Assembly: GCF_049243985.1 (NCBI RefSeq)
Contig: NC_135373.1
Span: forward strand, 80,230,213 to 80,294,212
Reading direction: 5' to 3'
Length of the DNA stretch: 64,000 nucleotides
From: Paroedura picta
Taxonomy: Eukaryota > Chordata > Lepidosauria > Squamata > Gekkonidae
In this document: piece after piece, positions 10,201 through 21,098 of the stretch
How the letters are laid out: each line of letters begins with the position of its first letter
Position numbering within the stretch: the stretch's first letter is position 1
Made by a program: the position numbers and the translations under genes
The notes under the pieces: model-generated
Databases searched by the model: none
Seen by the model: the letters and a program-made list of their open reading frames with translations, nothing else
Told to the model about the DNA's origin: nothing

Positions 10201-13200
10201 GGCACCTCTAAGACCAACAAACTTTTATTCATGTGTATGCACACTTCGTCAGATTTCAATGGACTAAAACTTTATTCTGTTGCTTCAGACCAAGACAGCT
10301 ACACACCTGAATCTACACTTTCAGTTTAACTCCTTTTTTTCTAGAAAGACATTAAAAAAACTTTCTTGTTTTGAAATATTTTCTATGTGTGTGGCATTTA
10401 TAATATGTTACTCTTGAGTCTTGTGAAGTAAAAAGAATAGATATCCCTGTGGAAGTTATAGATTTGTTCTTTTGTAAGAAAATCACAGAAAGTAATTAAG
10501 CCATGAATGTTTCAAATCATGAAACAGGGCAAAATTAAATCCCTTCACTGGTCTACCCAGGTACGTGCAATAGTTGTGTTTGGCCCCTTTGCCGTTTGTG
10601 AGACACAACTTCTAGACCTAGCTAGTTCATCATCCTTCTGGCTTTGCAGTGCTGACCAGTGTCCAAAGACATCAGTGTCCTTAGAGGCCCCCAGGATTCT
10701 ATCGCTTCAGTCCTGAAAGGACTTGGGGTGGCACCCACATTAGAAGTGGCATGCAAGTTCCTAGCACTGTGTTGAGCATGAGCTATGCATCCTGAGCAAG
10801 GCCTAAGGTTAACACAATGTGACTGAAATTTGGGCTGCATGTCTTGATCAGGAGAGGCTCAGCCCACAGCCATTCTGGTACTGGCCTTTGATGATGCAGA
10901 AACTTCTGGGTGATCTCTTCCTTCAATACTAGGGAATTCAGCAGGGGACACTGGCAAGAAGCCTGAGACTGCCTTGGGCTATTGAAAGGCAACTCTGCTA
11001 TCAGGTTTCTTGTCAGTTATTAACTGCTTCTCTTGGAGAGGATGCTCCAAAGACTTTTGTGTTATTTCTAAAGTCAAGAGATTTAACACTAAGATAATTT
11101 TTCAGCCCAGACCAGTAGTGGGAGGGAATACCACTAAAACAGCATGGCCAGTGATGTCCATTCTCTGAGTAGTTTTGCTGAGAAGGTGACATTATTTTAC
11201 CTTGCTGCTTTGTCAACTTTCTGTTTTCCTGGATTCAGGTCGCTTTAGTTCAGACTTTTCTCTTGTCATGACAGAGTTATTATGTCCCTAATTATTACAT
11301 TGCCAGTGATGTTTTTGTAGGCCTTTATCTATGGCAACATATATTTGAAAGTCTGCTGGAGCCTGCAGATGTGTCAGCCCAGTGGAGAGAAGGAAGACTA
11401 AAAGCAGGAAAATCATTCTTCAGGTACCAGTTGTATGATGAGAACCACAAAGGTTAGGAATAAAACTGAATATAGAAAAATGTGAACAATTTATTATCAG
11501 AGCTCAAAGTGTTTAAAAACCATAAAAGAATATCTTATTGACTGGCCACACATAAAGCATCTCAGTATGTACACCATGAATGCCAAACACACAATTGTAC
11601 AGAATGTTTTCAGTTTTAAACAGGGAGGTAAATACTTCTGTAGCTGGTTCTGGTCCTACAGTATATTCGTATTGATTGTTATACAGTAGGCAGAATTCTC
11701 GGCCAGCAAATATTTCTATTCCTCCCCTGGATATTGGGAAATCCTGTATGTTTCTCTGCAATAAGGTCCAAAGTGAGAAGTGATATGATGCCACATCCAC
11801 CTTATAGTTTTATGAATGTTAATTCTGTACATGAATGGAATTTTACAAACATAATTTTCATTGCCTTGCAAAAGGAAGGATTCTTGCATTGTTTGCCCTG
11901 TGCCTGCTGAAGTAGGAAGAGCAGATGTTGTATGAAAAGTGTGCTATGTATTCTAAATAACAGAGTATTAGGAAGGGGAGGCAAAAGAAATTGCAATGAG
12001 GAAAACAGGGTTATAGACACCTGGGTTGGGTTCCTGTTGAAAAGATCCACACGTGCAAGGAGGGAGGCAACTTTGGGCAAACCTCCCCAGAGTGTTTAGC
12101 TTGCAATATGATGTGGTATGTGCCTATGCGGCAGCGGGTACATATCCACCCCCACATACACACTGCATTTATGCCTGCATGGCAAATTTTAGGATTAGAC
12201 CATTAAGAATTGACATTGGCAGACTATATATCTGCTGGAGAAATTGTACAATGTTTTTGTGTTTCAGAGAACAAGTAGAACACAAGTGAAAGAGCAGCAG
12301 TCAAACAATGGCTGTGTTTATATGAAATGCCTATCTGCTCTGTTCTGTTGTATTTTTAGAATTGTGATTGTGCTTCTGTTTTTCACAGCTTCATCACAGG
12401 TCCATCTGTAGTCCCTGGGTACTTCTCAGTAGAATCTGCCAATGTGGTTCTAGTGCTGAATGGCAGAGAAGAAGGAAAGATCTCTTACGCCACTCAGTGG
12501 CTGCATTATGCACAAACATTAATACAGACTCGCAAATTGCAGCACATTGCAGTTGTGTTGCTTGGAAATGAACAGTGCAAAAATGAATGGATTTATCCTT
12601 ATTTAAAAAGCTATGGAGGATTTGTGGAATTACTGTTCTTAGTATATGACAGTCCCTTGGTGAATGAAGAAGATATTTTCCAATGGCCTTTGGGAGTAGC
12701 TACGTAAGTGTTTGATAAATTAAGGAATGTTCTTAAAATATTATTCTTATTACCTTTATATAATGTCTTTGTGCTAACCTGACAGTGGGAGAACATGGGG
12801 AAAGTTGAAGAGGGTGGGAGAAAAAACTGGTAAGTGGAACTGTGCGCAAGCAACTAACAGTGCAATCTTAAACTGAATTTTGTTCTTCTAAGCTCACTGA
12901 CATTAATGCTTTTAGAAGTGTGTAACCTTGTGTAGTATCTCACTGTAGATCAAGCATAGCTCATTATACCCCGAATGAACAATAAGCTAGTATATTCTCT
13001 TTTGATGTATACAAGGTGTCCTGTATGCTGTTTTTCTTTATAATTATAGTTACAGAAATTTTCCTGTCGTTGAACCAAGCTGGTCAATGCTTTACAATCC
13101 ACGGCTATACCAGTGTAACTTTTTAGGAACCATTTATAAAAACTCTTCCAGAGAGACCCTAATGAAAGTACTGTGGCAAAGCAAGCTTGATAAAATGTGT

Positions 13201-15101
13201 TGGATTTCAGCCAGAGAAGAGTAAGTAGTATAGTTTGTAACCAAAAAATGTTGACAATATTTTCATTTATTTAAAAAGTTTATTCACCATTTTTCAGGAG
13301 ACAGCAGAACCACAAGTTGGGAATTTTAAAAACTGCTGGATAGCCAAAGTTAAAAGGCATTTAAAGAGACTGCAGTTCCTTTAAATGCCTTCTGGGTAAA
13401 CCCTCAACTTGTTGCAGAAATGTAAAGGCACTGTGATCCCTTTAAACACTCCCCCCATTGGAACTAATGGATAGTGGGGCCACCTAATTTGGGGTCCATA
13501 GAATTGGACAACTGGTCTAATCTTTTTGAAACTTGGGTGGTTTCTAGAGGAGAGGCACCATCAGTTTTGCTGCAAATTTATTGCCTTTCCCTCAAAGAGA
13601 CAGTTCCTTCATAGCCCTAAACATCCATGGACTTTGATTATAATGGAACAAAAAAATTGGGTTTCCTTAATGTGTACTGAATCTGAATACCAGACTGGTA
13701 CATACCATGCATCTCTAATAATGATCATTGGCCCTCCTAGTGTTGTTTGATTGTGTGTTTTTAACTGAGTTTTATAACTGTATTTATAAATGTTCAAACG
13801 TGTAAATGTTTTTATGTTTGCTATCTTGTGGATGCTGATTGGGTGCAAAGGCAAAATAAAAATGTTTTAAATGAATAAATAAAATTCAGTAAGCAATTTG
13901 AAATTCTGTTCCAAAACTTTGCAACTCTGTAAATAAATTATAAAGAGATACTACTATCATTTAGAAAATACCTGTTTTTCAAGCAAAACATTTTCAAAAA
14001 TGAGTTACAGAAAATAAAAGTATTAAGAATAAAACCTAATCTAAAAAACAAAATAAATCAGAGTCCAGTGGCACCTTTAAACCAACAAAGATTTATTCAA
14101 GGCATGGGCTTTCAAGTGCAAGGACTCTTTCTCAGACTTTGATTTTGTTTTGTTGTGCTGCTTCAGACCAACATGGTTACCCACCATCTATTCTAACCTG
14201 TAGGCAGCAACCAACATAGTTAAAAATCAAAGATTTGCAGAAATGGCTGAGTCAGTAAAGCTACCTTAGAGGCAGTCAGGAGCTGGATCATGAGGATCTT
14301 AAAGCTCCTGATTCCATAACCAAGGGGCTATAATAGAAAAGACCTGTTCATAGGTTGCCAGTGTGTTCTAGTATAGTACATCAACAAATTATGTAGAACA
14401 TATTCCAACAAACAAAACGGAACATGTGGTAGAAGAGCTTTCACAGAAATCTTGAGCCAGGACCAAAAATGGAATATGTGCATAATTTGGCATAATGTGC
14501 TCTCAACCTTAGTGGAATTTCTTTGCCCTCTAGGTCTGCTTCTCTCTAAATATTTGGAAATTGCTTAAGATACTTATTTCTGAAATCCATAGCACTGTTA
14601 GAACCTGTTTTAGGATTAAAGCCTCTGAGGCTAATGCATTTGAAGAGAAGTATATTTTCAGTCCCCTCTTCTGTTCCTAGGTGGTGGCCGCAAGAAACAA
14701 ATGAAAGCCTTCGGAACTATCAAGATGCATTGCTCCAGAGTGATCTCACGTTGTGCCCTTTGGGCGTAAATACAGAATGCTATAGAATTTATGAGGCTTG
14801 TTCATTTGGGTCTGTTCCTGTTGTGGAAGATGTAATGACACCAGGAAATTGTGGAAATTCATCTGTATACTACAGTGCTCCACTGCAATTATTAAAGACT
14901 ATGGGAGCACCCTTTATATTTATTAAAAACTGGGAAGAACTTCCTGCTGTTTTAGAAAAAGAGCAAAATATGACTTTGCAACAAAAGATTCAAAGAAGAA
15001 AAAAGCTCATGGAATGGTATCGGCATTTCAAAGCACAAATGAGACAAAAATTTATTAGTACATTGGAAAATTCATTTTTCCTTAAGGATAAAAGTGGTTA
15101 A
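7098..15101 (+). CDS. RXYLT1: RXYLT1 (TMEM5), ribitol-5-phosphate xylosyltransferase 1, complete six-exon gene
   Basis: Known role: a Golgi type II membrane glycosyltransferase that adds xylose to ribitol-5-phosphate on alpha-dystroglycan, after FKTN and FKRP, priming the laminin-binding matriglycan. I read six coding exons: 7098-7239, 8895-9056, 11321-11423, 12389-12703, 13050-13220 and 14681-15101. Their sum is 1314 bases (437 residues plus stop), against 443 in human. All introns are GT-AG and all phases agree. The protein starts [16 protein letters not shown], with a signal anchor at about residues 9-28, followed by the conserved [63 protein letters not shown] and [11 protein letters not shown] blocks. 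The start matches the family start. No frame break is seen, so the gene looks functional. Introns carry SINEs, a MITE and a minisatellite. SRGAP1 follows downstream in the same orientation, as in human. Confidence 0.97.
7553..7744. repeat. Short hAT-type element related to 1470-2006
   Basis: The left end TAGGGTTGCTAGATCC and the right end, reverse complemented, TAGGGATGCCAGCCTCC resemble the ends of the 537-bp hAT element. The inner words GGAGATTTGGGAG and CTCCACAGCATCC fit the same family. No clear 8-bp duplication remains. It lies in RXYLT1 intron 1. Confidence 0.6.
7745..8450. repeat. Degenerate minisatellite in RXYLT1 intron 1, split by a SINE
   Basis: Words of the type GGGACTGGAATGACAGCCCC recur with varied spacing of roughly 20-35 bases from about 7790 to 8127, then resume at 8342-8440 with CTGGGACTGGAGTG and GGGACTGGAATCAGTG. 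The tract is interrupted at 8128-8341 by a SINE. Units are diverged, so this is an old array. Confidence 0.7.
8128..8341 (-). repeat. tRNA-derived SINE, minus strand
   Basis: On the minus strand it begins AGCCAGTGTGGTATAACGG, has GATTTGAATCCCAAA as a B box, and continues GGTGGCCTTTGGCTAGTCA and AAGCTGCTTGGCAGTGCC. It resembles the other tRNA-SINEs but is more diverged. It interrupts the minisatellite, so it is younger than the array. Confidence 0.72.
8895..9056 (+). CDS. RXYLT1: RXYLT1 coding exon 2
   Basis: The acceptor TACTCAG precedes 8895 and the donor is G|GTATGT. Two leading bases complete the split codon from exon 1 (giving Asp). It encodes stem sequence with EEWNPWE near its start and ends in [12 protein letters not shown] track ORF over this stretch is in the wrong frame; the right frame is open only between the splice sites. 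Confidence 0.93.
9309..9352. repeat. AT-rich (TATATC)-type low-complexity tract
   Basis: Alternating TA and TATC units in RXYLT1 intron 2, capable of cruciform formation. No gene significance is seen. Confidence 0.6.
9892..10076. mobile_element. Short MITE with about 18-bp terminal inverted repeats
   Basis: The left end GAGACCGTTTACGCACTAGG and the right end, reverse complemented, CAGACCGTTTATGCACTGG are inverted copies with few differences, around 185 bp in total with no coding capacity. No clear target duplication is visible, so the superfamily is not fixed. It lies in RXYLT1 intron 2. Confidence 0.65.
10183..10320. repeat. Interspersed repeat (GTCCAGTGGCACC family)
   Basis: It carries AGTTTGAGTCCAGTGGCACC, AAGACCAACAAACTTTTATT and GCTTCAGACCAAGACAGC. 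Related copies are at 14047-14195, about 19935-20045, 31475-31600, 37840-38045, 54410-54520, 54775-54870 and 60195-60270, in both orientations. This is a widespread squamate repeat; I cannot name the class. Confidence 0.6.
11321..11423 (+). CDS. RXYLT1: RXYLT1 coding exon 3
   Basis: The acceptor TTTTTGTAG and donor CAG|GTACCA bound a 103-base exon encoding [20 protein letters not shown] and a following basic stretch. It is too short for an ORF scan to flag, but phases in and out match exons 2 and 4, and the sequence matches the vertebrate protein. Confidence 0.93.
12389..12703 (+). CDS. RXYLT1: RXYLT1 coding exon 4
   Basis: The acceptor TTTTTCACAG and donor AC|GTAAGT bound 315 bases encoding [16 protein letters not shown] through [36 protein letters not shown] and [11 protein letters not shown]. 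This is the most conserved central block of the luminal catalytic region. Confidence 0.96.
13050..13220 (+). CDS. RXYLT1: RXYLT1 coding exon 5
   Basis: The acceptor ATAATTATAG and donor GA|GTAAGT bound 171 bases encoding [20 protein letters not shown], then [18 protein letters not shown] and CWISARE. The phases are consistent with both neighbours. Confidence 0.95.
13275..13725. repeat. Decayed hAT-like element (TGTGCA family) in RXYLT1 intron 5
   Basis: The inner words GGCATTTAAAGAGACTGCAG and CTTTAAATGCCTTC, and a right end whose reverse complement reads TTAGAGATGCATGG, fit the family whose ends read TAGGGRTGTGCA in copies at 20560-20806 and 52113-54337. The left end is not seen clearly. 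Confidence 0.4.
14047..14195. repeat. Interspersed repeat (GTCCAGTGGCACC family)
   Basis: GAGTCCAGTGGCACCTTTAA, CCAACAAAGATTTATTCAAG and GCTTCAGACCAACATGGTTA place it in the same family as 10183-10320 in the same orientation. It lies in RXYLT1 intron 5. Confidence 0.6.
14681..15101 (+). CDS. RXYLT1: RXYLT1 coding exon 6 (last) with stop codon
   Basis: The acceptor TGTTCCTAG precedes 14681. The exon encodes [19 protein letters not shown], then [20 protein letters not shown] and the C-terminal half, to TAA at 15099-15101. An ATG at 14634 lies in intron sequence before the acceptor and is not a real start. Confidence 0.96.
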
Positions 15102-16730
15102 ATGTTAATCATAAATGTCATTTCTTATGGCCTTTCAATGGGAATTTATGCTAGTTTTTAAAAAATCTGAGTTTTTCTCAGCAGTTTTTTTCTAAGTGCA
15201 GGTATGTTCTTTGATGAAAAAATAGTTATGGCAGCATCATAGAAATGCTACACGAGAACCAGCTTCCTCTAACCCTTTGTGAAATATCAGTTTATGGAAA
15301 CACTTTCAGGAGATATTTCCTTTTACTGTATCTTTTATTTACTATTTGTGGTGGGGAGATTTTGCCTCATAAATCTAGTACCTTTTAAACAGCATTTCAT
15401 GCTGATGTTTTTCTTTATCCCATGCCAAGGAGAAAAGGTTAAACATAATAGTCTGAAAATGGATTGAGGCAATTTTAGAAGATCTGGTCTCACCCAGGAA
15501 GAACACAAGCATAACTTAAACCTTTCCCATGAGATTTTGATACCTGAGGCAAATTATGGAAGTGTTGAATTTTCTCCTCAGTAAGGAAGTATTTCAGTGT
15601 ATCTCTGCTCTTCTAGTGAATTTTAATATCTGCTACTTACTGGACATTATTTACCTTAATGTATGGGATTTCCATTTGGTTTTTTAAATATGAAACAAGT
15701 GTCAGTGAGCAAAATGAAAATTGTTTCCAACAATTTGTTAAGTAAAACAAATTAATAGAACTTCGGAATCTGTGCTTTATCTCTTGTTGTAAGCATCTTA
15801 AAGGAATCTTGTCTTTCCTGAAACTGTCGTTTTGTCACTATTATATATGTGGGAATCTTAACAATAATTCTATACACAGCAACAGAACTAGATCGGGATA
15901 GAACAACAAGTTTATAGTAGTCAAAGAGTAAATATCAATTTTAATTCCTCTGTTTTGTTGCTATGGTACTGAGTTAGTTCTAAATCCTCATTATGAAATT
16001 TTCACTCCATTTTGCCCACAGTGTAAGAATCTTTGTTACCCATGATGTGTGATGCAGGCAAATAACTTATTCAAAGTCAGCCTGTGGAGATATAAATGAC
16101 TTCAGTTTCTGCTTCTGTTTAAATCTCTAGTTCAGGCCTGCTAGTGCCAGAGCAGGCTACAAAAAGACCTTTTTCTTTTCAGTGTAAGTATGTGTTAGCC
16201 AATTACCCACACCTGTGTCCTTGAAGGCTAGTTCAAGAAGCGCTGTCATAGATAAGGTAAATGAGTTGCAGATGTTTCCAATTAGGCCTCTTGCTGGATG
16301 AAGTCAGTATGCCAACTCTTGACCTGTGATTGGCTCTTCTTGAGTCTCTGCTTGACATCAGGAGTTCTATTGGTTTGTTAATCAATTGGCAAATAGACCT
16401 GATTGGATTTTGTGCCTAGAATCCCAGGTGGGAATAAACCATAAAGGGACTTAATTTGTTAACCATTTTGTCAGACTGTTGTCATACCTGTTTCCTGTAC
16501 CTGCAACCTGTATGTCGCATGTGGTTTGACCATTCTGTATCTTTGGACTGTGGACTTTGAAACTCTGCATATGAACTTTGCCATTCCTTGCTCCTCTGTA
16601 ACTAGAACACGTTAGTTAGAGATATTTAACAATGTTTTTGCACTGCAAGTATATCAATTTACCGTAAGTACACCTTAATATAACAAAATAACTTTTGTCT
16701 GTTTCTTGAATAAGCTAAGCAGTAACCTGT
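15102..16730 (+). other. RXYLT1 3' untranslated region and downstream sequence
   Basis: The 3' untranslated region begins here, but no AATAAA with a clear downstream element fixes the end. The first AATAAA seen is at about 16434, beyond the usual distance for this gene, and variants cannot be judged by eye. From about 16130 the sequence looks like old repeat material with many CTGT/ACCTGT words. The left target duplication of the Sauria SINE is at 16723-16733. Confidence 0.5.
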
Positions 16731-17012
16731 GCCTCTTGTGGCGCAGAGTGGTAAGGCAGCAGACATGCAGACTGAAAGCTCTGCCCATGAGGATGGGAGT
16801 TTGATCCCAGCAGCCAGCTCAGGGTTGACTCAGCCTTCCATCCTTCCGAGGTCGGTAAAATGAGTACCCAGCTTGCTGGGGGGTAAACGGTAATGACTGG
16901 GGAAGGCACTGACAAACCACCCCATATTGAGTCTGCCATAAAAACGCTAGAGGGCATCACCCCAAGGGTCAGACATGACCCGGTGCTTGCACAGGGGATA
17001 CCTTTACCTTTT
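16731..17012 (+). repeat. Sauria SINE with 11-bp target duplication
   Basis: It starts GCCTCTTGTGGCGCAGAGTG, has the tRNA-like B box GAGTTTGATCCCAGC, the body CCTTCCGAGGTCGGTAAAAT and GCTTGCTGGGGGGTAAACGG, and the tail GTCAGACATGACCCGGTGC. That tail resembles the 3' end of BovB, the LINE that mobilises these SINEs. TAACCTGTGCC is repeated at 16723-16733 and 17013-17023, a perfect 11-bp duplication like that of the full-length BovB at 22757-26854. Confidence 0.93.
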
Positions 17013-17216
17013 TAACCTGTGCCTTGCTCTGTGTTACTCTACCATTCTGTATTGTGGCCTCCTACCTCTGGATAGAGTTAAGATGCCTGTTTAAATCCCT
17101 GATAGGCCCCAAAATTGCCTCTGGATCTTGGAAGTCTAGGAACCATTCAGAGGTGGTGGCAATCCTACCTAGCAGGGAGGTTAGAATATCCAACTCTTTG
17201 GTTTTTGTAATCTTGT

Positions 17217-17480
17217 TTTGGTGTAGTGGTTAGGAGTGCAGACGTCTAATCTGGCATGCTGGGTTCGATTCCGTACTCCCCCACATGCAGCCAGCTGGGT
17301 GACCTTGGGCTCGCCATGGCACTGATAAAGCTGTTCTGACCGAGCAGTAATATCAAGGCTCTCTCAGTCTCACCCACCTCACAGATTGTTGTGGGGGGAG
17401 GAAAGAGGAAAGGTGACTAAGCCGCTTTGAGCCTTCTTTGGGTAGAGAAAAGCAGCATATAAGAACCAACTCTTCTTCCA
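17217..17480 (+). repeat. tRNA-derived SINE, full length
   Basis: Runs from TTGGTGTAGTGGTTAGGAGT through GGGTTCGATTCC (B box), GGTGACCTTGGGCTCGCC and CTGACCGAGCAGTAATATC to AAGAACCAACTCTTCTTC. Little diverged. Confidence 0.9.
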
Positions 17481-18901
17481 TCTCATGGACACTCCCTTAA
17501 TTGGGGTCTGAGGACTTGGCCTTGGCCGAGTGGAGTGTGACCACATGGTGACAGGGTGGGATATGCTTAGCTTGTTTGAAGTCTCTTTTGAACTCTTGTG
17601 GTATAGCTGTATATCGCCGGAGTTTGTTATTTTTGATTAGTCAGGATGGCTGGGGATTTTGACCTTTGAAATGCTCTGAGCTGATCAGTGCACATGCTGA
17701 GGTTTGTTTTGTGAGCAGTGGATATTAGTAGCTTACCACACAACAGCCCTCTTGAGCAAACTTGGGGGTGGTCATGAAGGAAATCAACTCTTATTAAGAA
17801 TATATTAGTTTGAAAACCAAGCTGAAAGGAAATAAGCTTTCATTTAAAATAATATTTTAAAATGCACTTTTTGTAAAACATGTTAATCTCTGTACATTTG
17901 ATGCTATGAAGCTATGCTATGTCTGAAGTGAAATATGAATTATAGGATGTTTATTCCTTTGATATTTGTATTGGGGAAAAGCATTTTGTGGGTTTGTTTA
18001 AACAGTGCTATAAAGGTTTTAGTGCATAGAATATGCCCCCATCTTGGCTTTTGTGGTTTTTCATGCTCTCCTGCACTTGAACAACCTAATATCAGGAAGT
18101 TTTAAAATACCCCTTAATTTTGAGGAAATTACAGAGTACATGCAACTAAATACTACATGCAGTGTTATTTAACCGCTTTGTCAGCAGCACTGGAGGCAAA
18201 GTTGTTACCCTGTAATTTTAAAAAATGAAAATATATTTCTTTTAAAAGAAAAAAAATAGTATATCCTGTTTTTTTAAACTCGTACTTCATTTCCTATTAC
18301 ACTATTCTGAAATAAGACTATTAAAGAATGTTTTAAGGCTGCAATCCTAAACACATTGACCAGGAAACAAACTTCATTGATATCTGTTGGATTTAGTTCT
18401 GAGTAGTCATGCTGAGGATGGTCCAGTAAAGGTCTTCCACAAGTTTTCTGGTGGTTTGTGTATTGACCTGCAGCAAATTTTCCCCAGACTTCTTAATGCT
18501 CTTGGTTTCTGTTGTCTTTCCATGATTTCCTCATTGTTTCCTTGTGATTTCTCAGAAAATAATGGAGAAATAACAAGCAGAAAAAGAGATTATGAAGAAG
18601 CTTAGAGGAAAAAGCATGGCAGGTGGGCATCTAAACTATGGAAAAACTTCCTAGGTTTCCTTTGGAAAAATTTTAACATCTAGATTCACAATGCAATCCT
18701 AGACAGAACTGTACCTTTCTAAGTCCATTGACTTCATTGTCATGAATGAAGTGAATTGAGAGAATATTATTTTCTTCATTTTCTTTTCTTCTTTTTACCT
18801 GAAACTTTAGTAAAATATGCCTTCTACAACTGTAGTTGTTTGAAGCATTATTTCACATATCAGGTTCTCACAGGCCTACGAGTACATAATGTATCACATA
18901 C
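17481..18901. other. No gene recognised; old repeat traces
   Basis: Intergenic AT-rich sequence. Two decayed AATCCTA-type repeats lie at about 18335-18425 (GGCTGCAATCCTAAACAC) and 18685-18770 (ATGCAATCCTAGACAG). Nothing else is supported. Confidence 0.45.
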
Positions 18902-19145
18902 AAGCTTGGTGAAGTGGTTGAGTGGCAGTTTCTAATCTGGTGAGTAGGGTTTGATTCCTTTCTCCTCCACATGCAGCCACATTGTCCTGTTAGAGCTGTT
19001 CTCACAGAGCAGTCTTCTCAGAGCTCTTTTAGCCCTACCTACCTCACAGGATGTCTGTTGTGGGGAGAGGGAAGGCAATAGTAAGCTGCTTTGAGACTCC
19101 TTTTAGTAGTGAGAAGTGGGATATATAAACAAATTGTTTTTCTTT
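18902..19145 (+). repeat. tRNA-derived SINE, diverged
   Basis: GCTTGGTGAAGTGGTTGAGT, GGGTTTGATTCC, CACAGGATGTCTGTTGTGGG and TTTGAGACTCCTTTTAG show the common family. It is more diverged than the copy at 17217-17480, with a changed middle. Confidence 0.78.
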
Positions 19146-20354
19146 TACTTGAATATCCATCTAAACAATCCACTGGGAAAGATTCTTGCTCATGCTAAAA
19201 AACGGTTATTGTGTTGTGTTATTGTGAAGGTGTACTGGAGGAGATGGTCATGGTGAATGGTAGTTCAAGAAAATAATACTATAGTCACACAACTTTACAG
19301 TTAGTAAAGGATGTGGGAGCTCACAGGCACTGCTCAAAATTGTGCTAAAAACTATTTGAATGGTAGCTCAATGATTTTTAAAACGTAGCTATCTGCCGTG
19401 TTTTGGCAGGCATAGTTCCCTCAGCTCAATTTTAAGTCAGCTCCTTCCACAAGAAGACTGGCATGCACCTTTTCAGGGGCAATATTACAATTGTATTCCT
19501 CCAAGGATGTCCTGGTTAGTTGAAGTTTCTTCTTTCCCTTTGCAAGAACAGAATAATATCTTAGGGTGAAACCTCTTGCGGTACAGTTGAGCTTTCCTTT
19601 CTAAAATATATATAAAAGGCTCTTTTGTGGCTCCATTCCTTTTCATAGGCCTCAAGGCAGCTGCTGGGAGGAGTGCAGCAGTTATTCAAGGTGATCCTGA
19701 GGTTAAACTTTGACCACAAAAAGCTAAAAATAAAGGTCTTTCTTCCTTCCTTAGTCTGCTATTATATCATTCCTATCTCACCAAGTGCAAGCAGAAAAGG
19801 TTGTCTGATAGCACCGTAGTAGCCCCTTTTGCTGGGCTATAAATAGAGAAAATGTTTTAAAATATAGCATTTGAAATAGTTCTTTGGGTGCTTACTTTGA
19901 ATTATGTAATTGTTTGTTCCACTTTTTAACTTGTTTCAGGTGGGTAGATTTGTTAGTCTATAGTAAAAGAGCAAGATTCAAGTCCAGGAGCAATTAAAGA
20001 CCAGCAGGATTCCAAGATAGAAGCTTCTTTGCCTTTCTATTCATGTGCTTTACTTTTGTTAGAAATAGAATTTTTTATTACAGATCCCCTTTTATGTACA
20101 TACGAGTTTAGATGTGAATGGGAAACACACAGGAAACAAATGGATTTTATCTAAGTTATCTAAGTTTGGTCCTGAGGAATGGGTAAGGTGTCTAAATTGT
20201 CTCATATCAAGGATAGGATTGCTAACTCTTGAAATCAAACGCTTACCCTATGGGTAGTGACCAGAGGCAAAACTCTCGGGATAAAACAGTGGAGGCCACT
20301 AATTCTGCCCAAGACAAAAAACTGAGCTCAGTACAGTGAATACACAAAGGTGTT
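19146..20354. other. No gene recognised
   Basis: Intergenic AT-rich sequence. A decayed member of the GTCCAGTGGCACC repeat family is visible at about 19935-20045 (AAGTCCAGGAGCAATTAAAG). Nothing else is supported. Confidence 0.45.
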
Positions 20355-20525
20355 TGATATTGCATCAGAGTATTGGTCCAACAAGGTCATCAAGATGAGG
20401 CTGACAGAAGCTCCCCAAGAGGACTTTCATGACACATGCCACACCTTCTAGGGCAGACACTAGTGAACCGGAGACCTTCCACATGCCAAGCAAATGCTCT
20501 ACCACTAACTCACAGCCCCTCTTCA
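20355..20525 (-). repeat. tRNA-type SINE (second family), minus strand
   Basis: On the minus strand it begins GGGGCTGTGAGTTAGTGGTA then GAGCATTTGCTTGGCATG and GTCTCCGGTTCACTAG, which looks like a tRNA with A and B boxes (tRNA-Ala is the likely source). The remainder is diverged. The same family is present in pieces at 6360-6590 and 36060-36100. Confidence 0.7.
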
Positions 20526-20559
20526 AGAGATGCCTCTCTACCTAATAAGCAGGGCTCTG

Positions 20560-20806
20560 AGAACTTTGTCCAGTTTCCAGTGCTGCTTGGAAAACTTGCA
20601 AATTGAAGAAAAACAAGCTCAGGAGACATAAAATACCAGCCCTAAATATTTTTGGCTATCCCCAAATATTTCTGGAACTCTTGGGGAATTTTTTGGAGAA
20701 TCAATATCTGGTGCTCCCAAGAATTCCAAATATGTGGATACCTGAATGTAATTCCATGGATATCCAATATGTGATTGAAACAGAAGTATCCAAATGCACA
20801 TCCCTA
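20560..20806. repeat. Partial hAT-like element (TGTGCA family)
   Basis: The right end, reverse complemented, reads CTAGGGATGTGCATTTGG, and the body is rich in CCCAAATATTT and GGAATTT words. Its end matches those of the larger element at 52113-54337. The left end is not visible. Confidence 0.45.
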
Positions 20807-21098
20807 GTTAATATAAATGTACAGTAATATAAGAAATACTGTAAAAGATAAAACAATTGATACATTCTAGTGGCCTGACTTTGTTGGATGAAGAAATGTG
20901 CAGATCCATAACCAGAACTTGTGGGAACTAAACACCAGCAGCCAAAAGGCAGTTACAGATCACAAACATTTAATCTACTTCAACTACTACCTGTGGCCTT
21001 ATTAAAACAAACATCCATGCCACTTCAGACACACAGGGCAATATGCAAAGATCTGCAAATTAGAAGCTGGCATAACAACCCAAGAATCAATATAACAA

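Noticed and set aside
14634-14680. Upstream ATG extending the RXYLT1 last-exon frame to the left
   Set aside because: It lies before a good acceptor (TGTTCCTAG at 14672-14680); the phase from exon 5 fits the acceptor, not the ATG.
16130-17215. Possible solitary LTR around the Sauria SINE
   Set aside because: The stretch has a repeat-like look, but I could not find paired ends, a target duplication or an internal region, so it was not called.
17217-17290. tRNA genes at the heads of the SINEs
   Set aside because: A and B boxes are present but no full cloverleaf closes, and each is followed by SINE body sequence.
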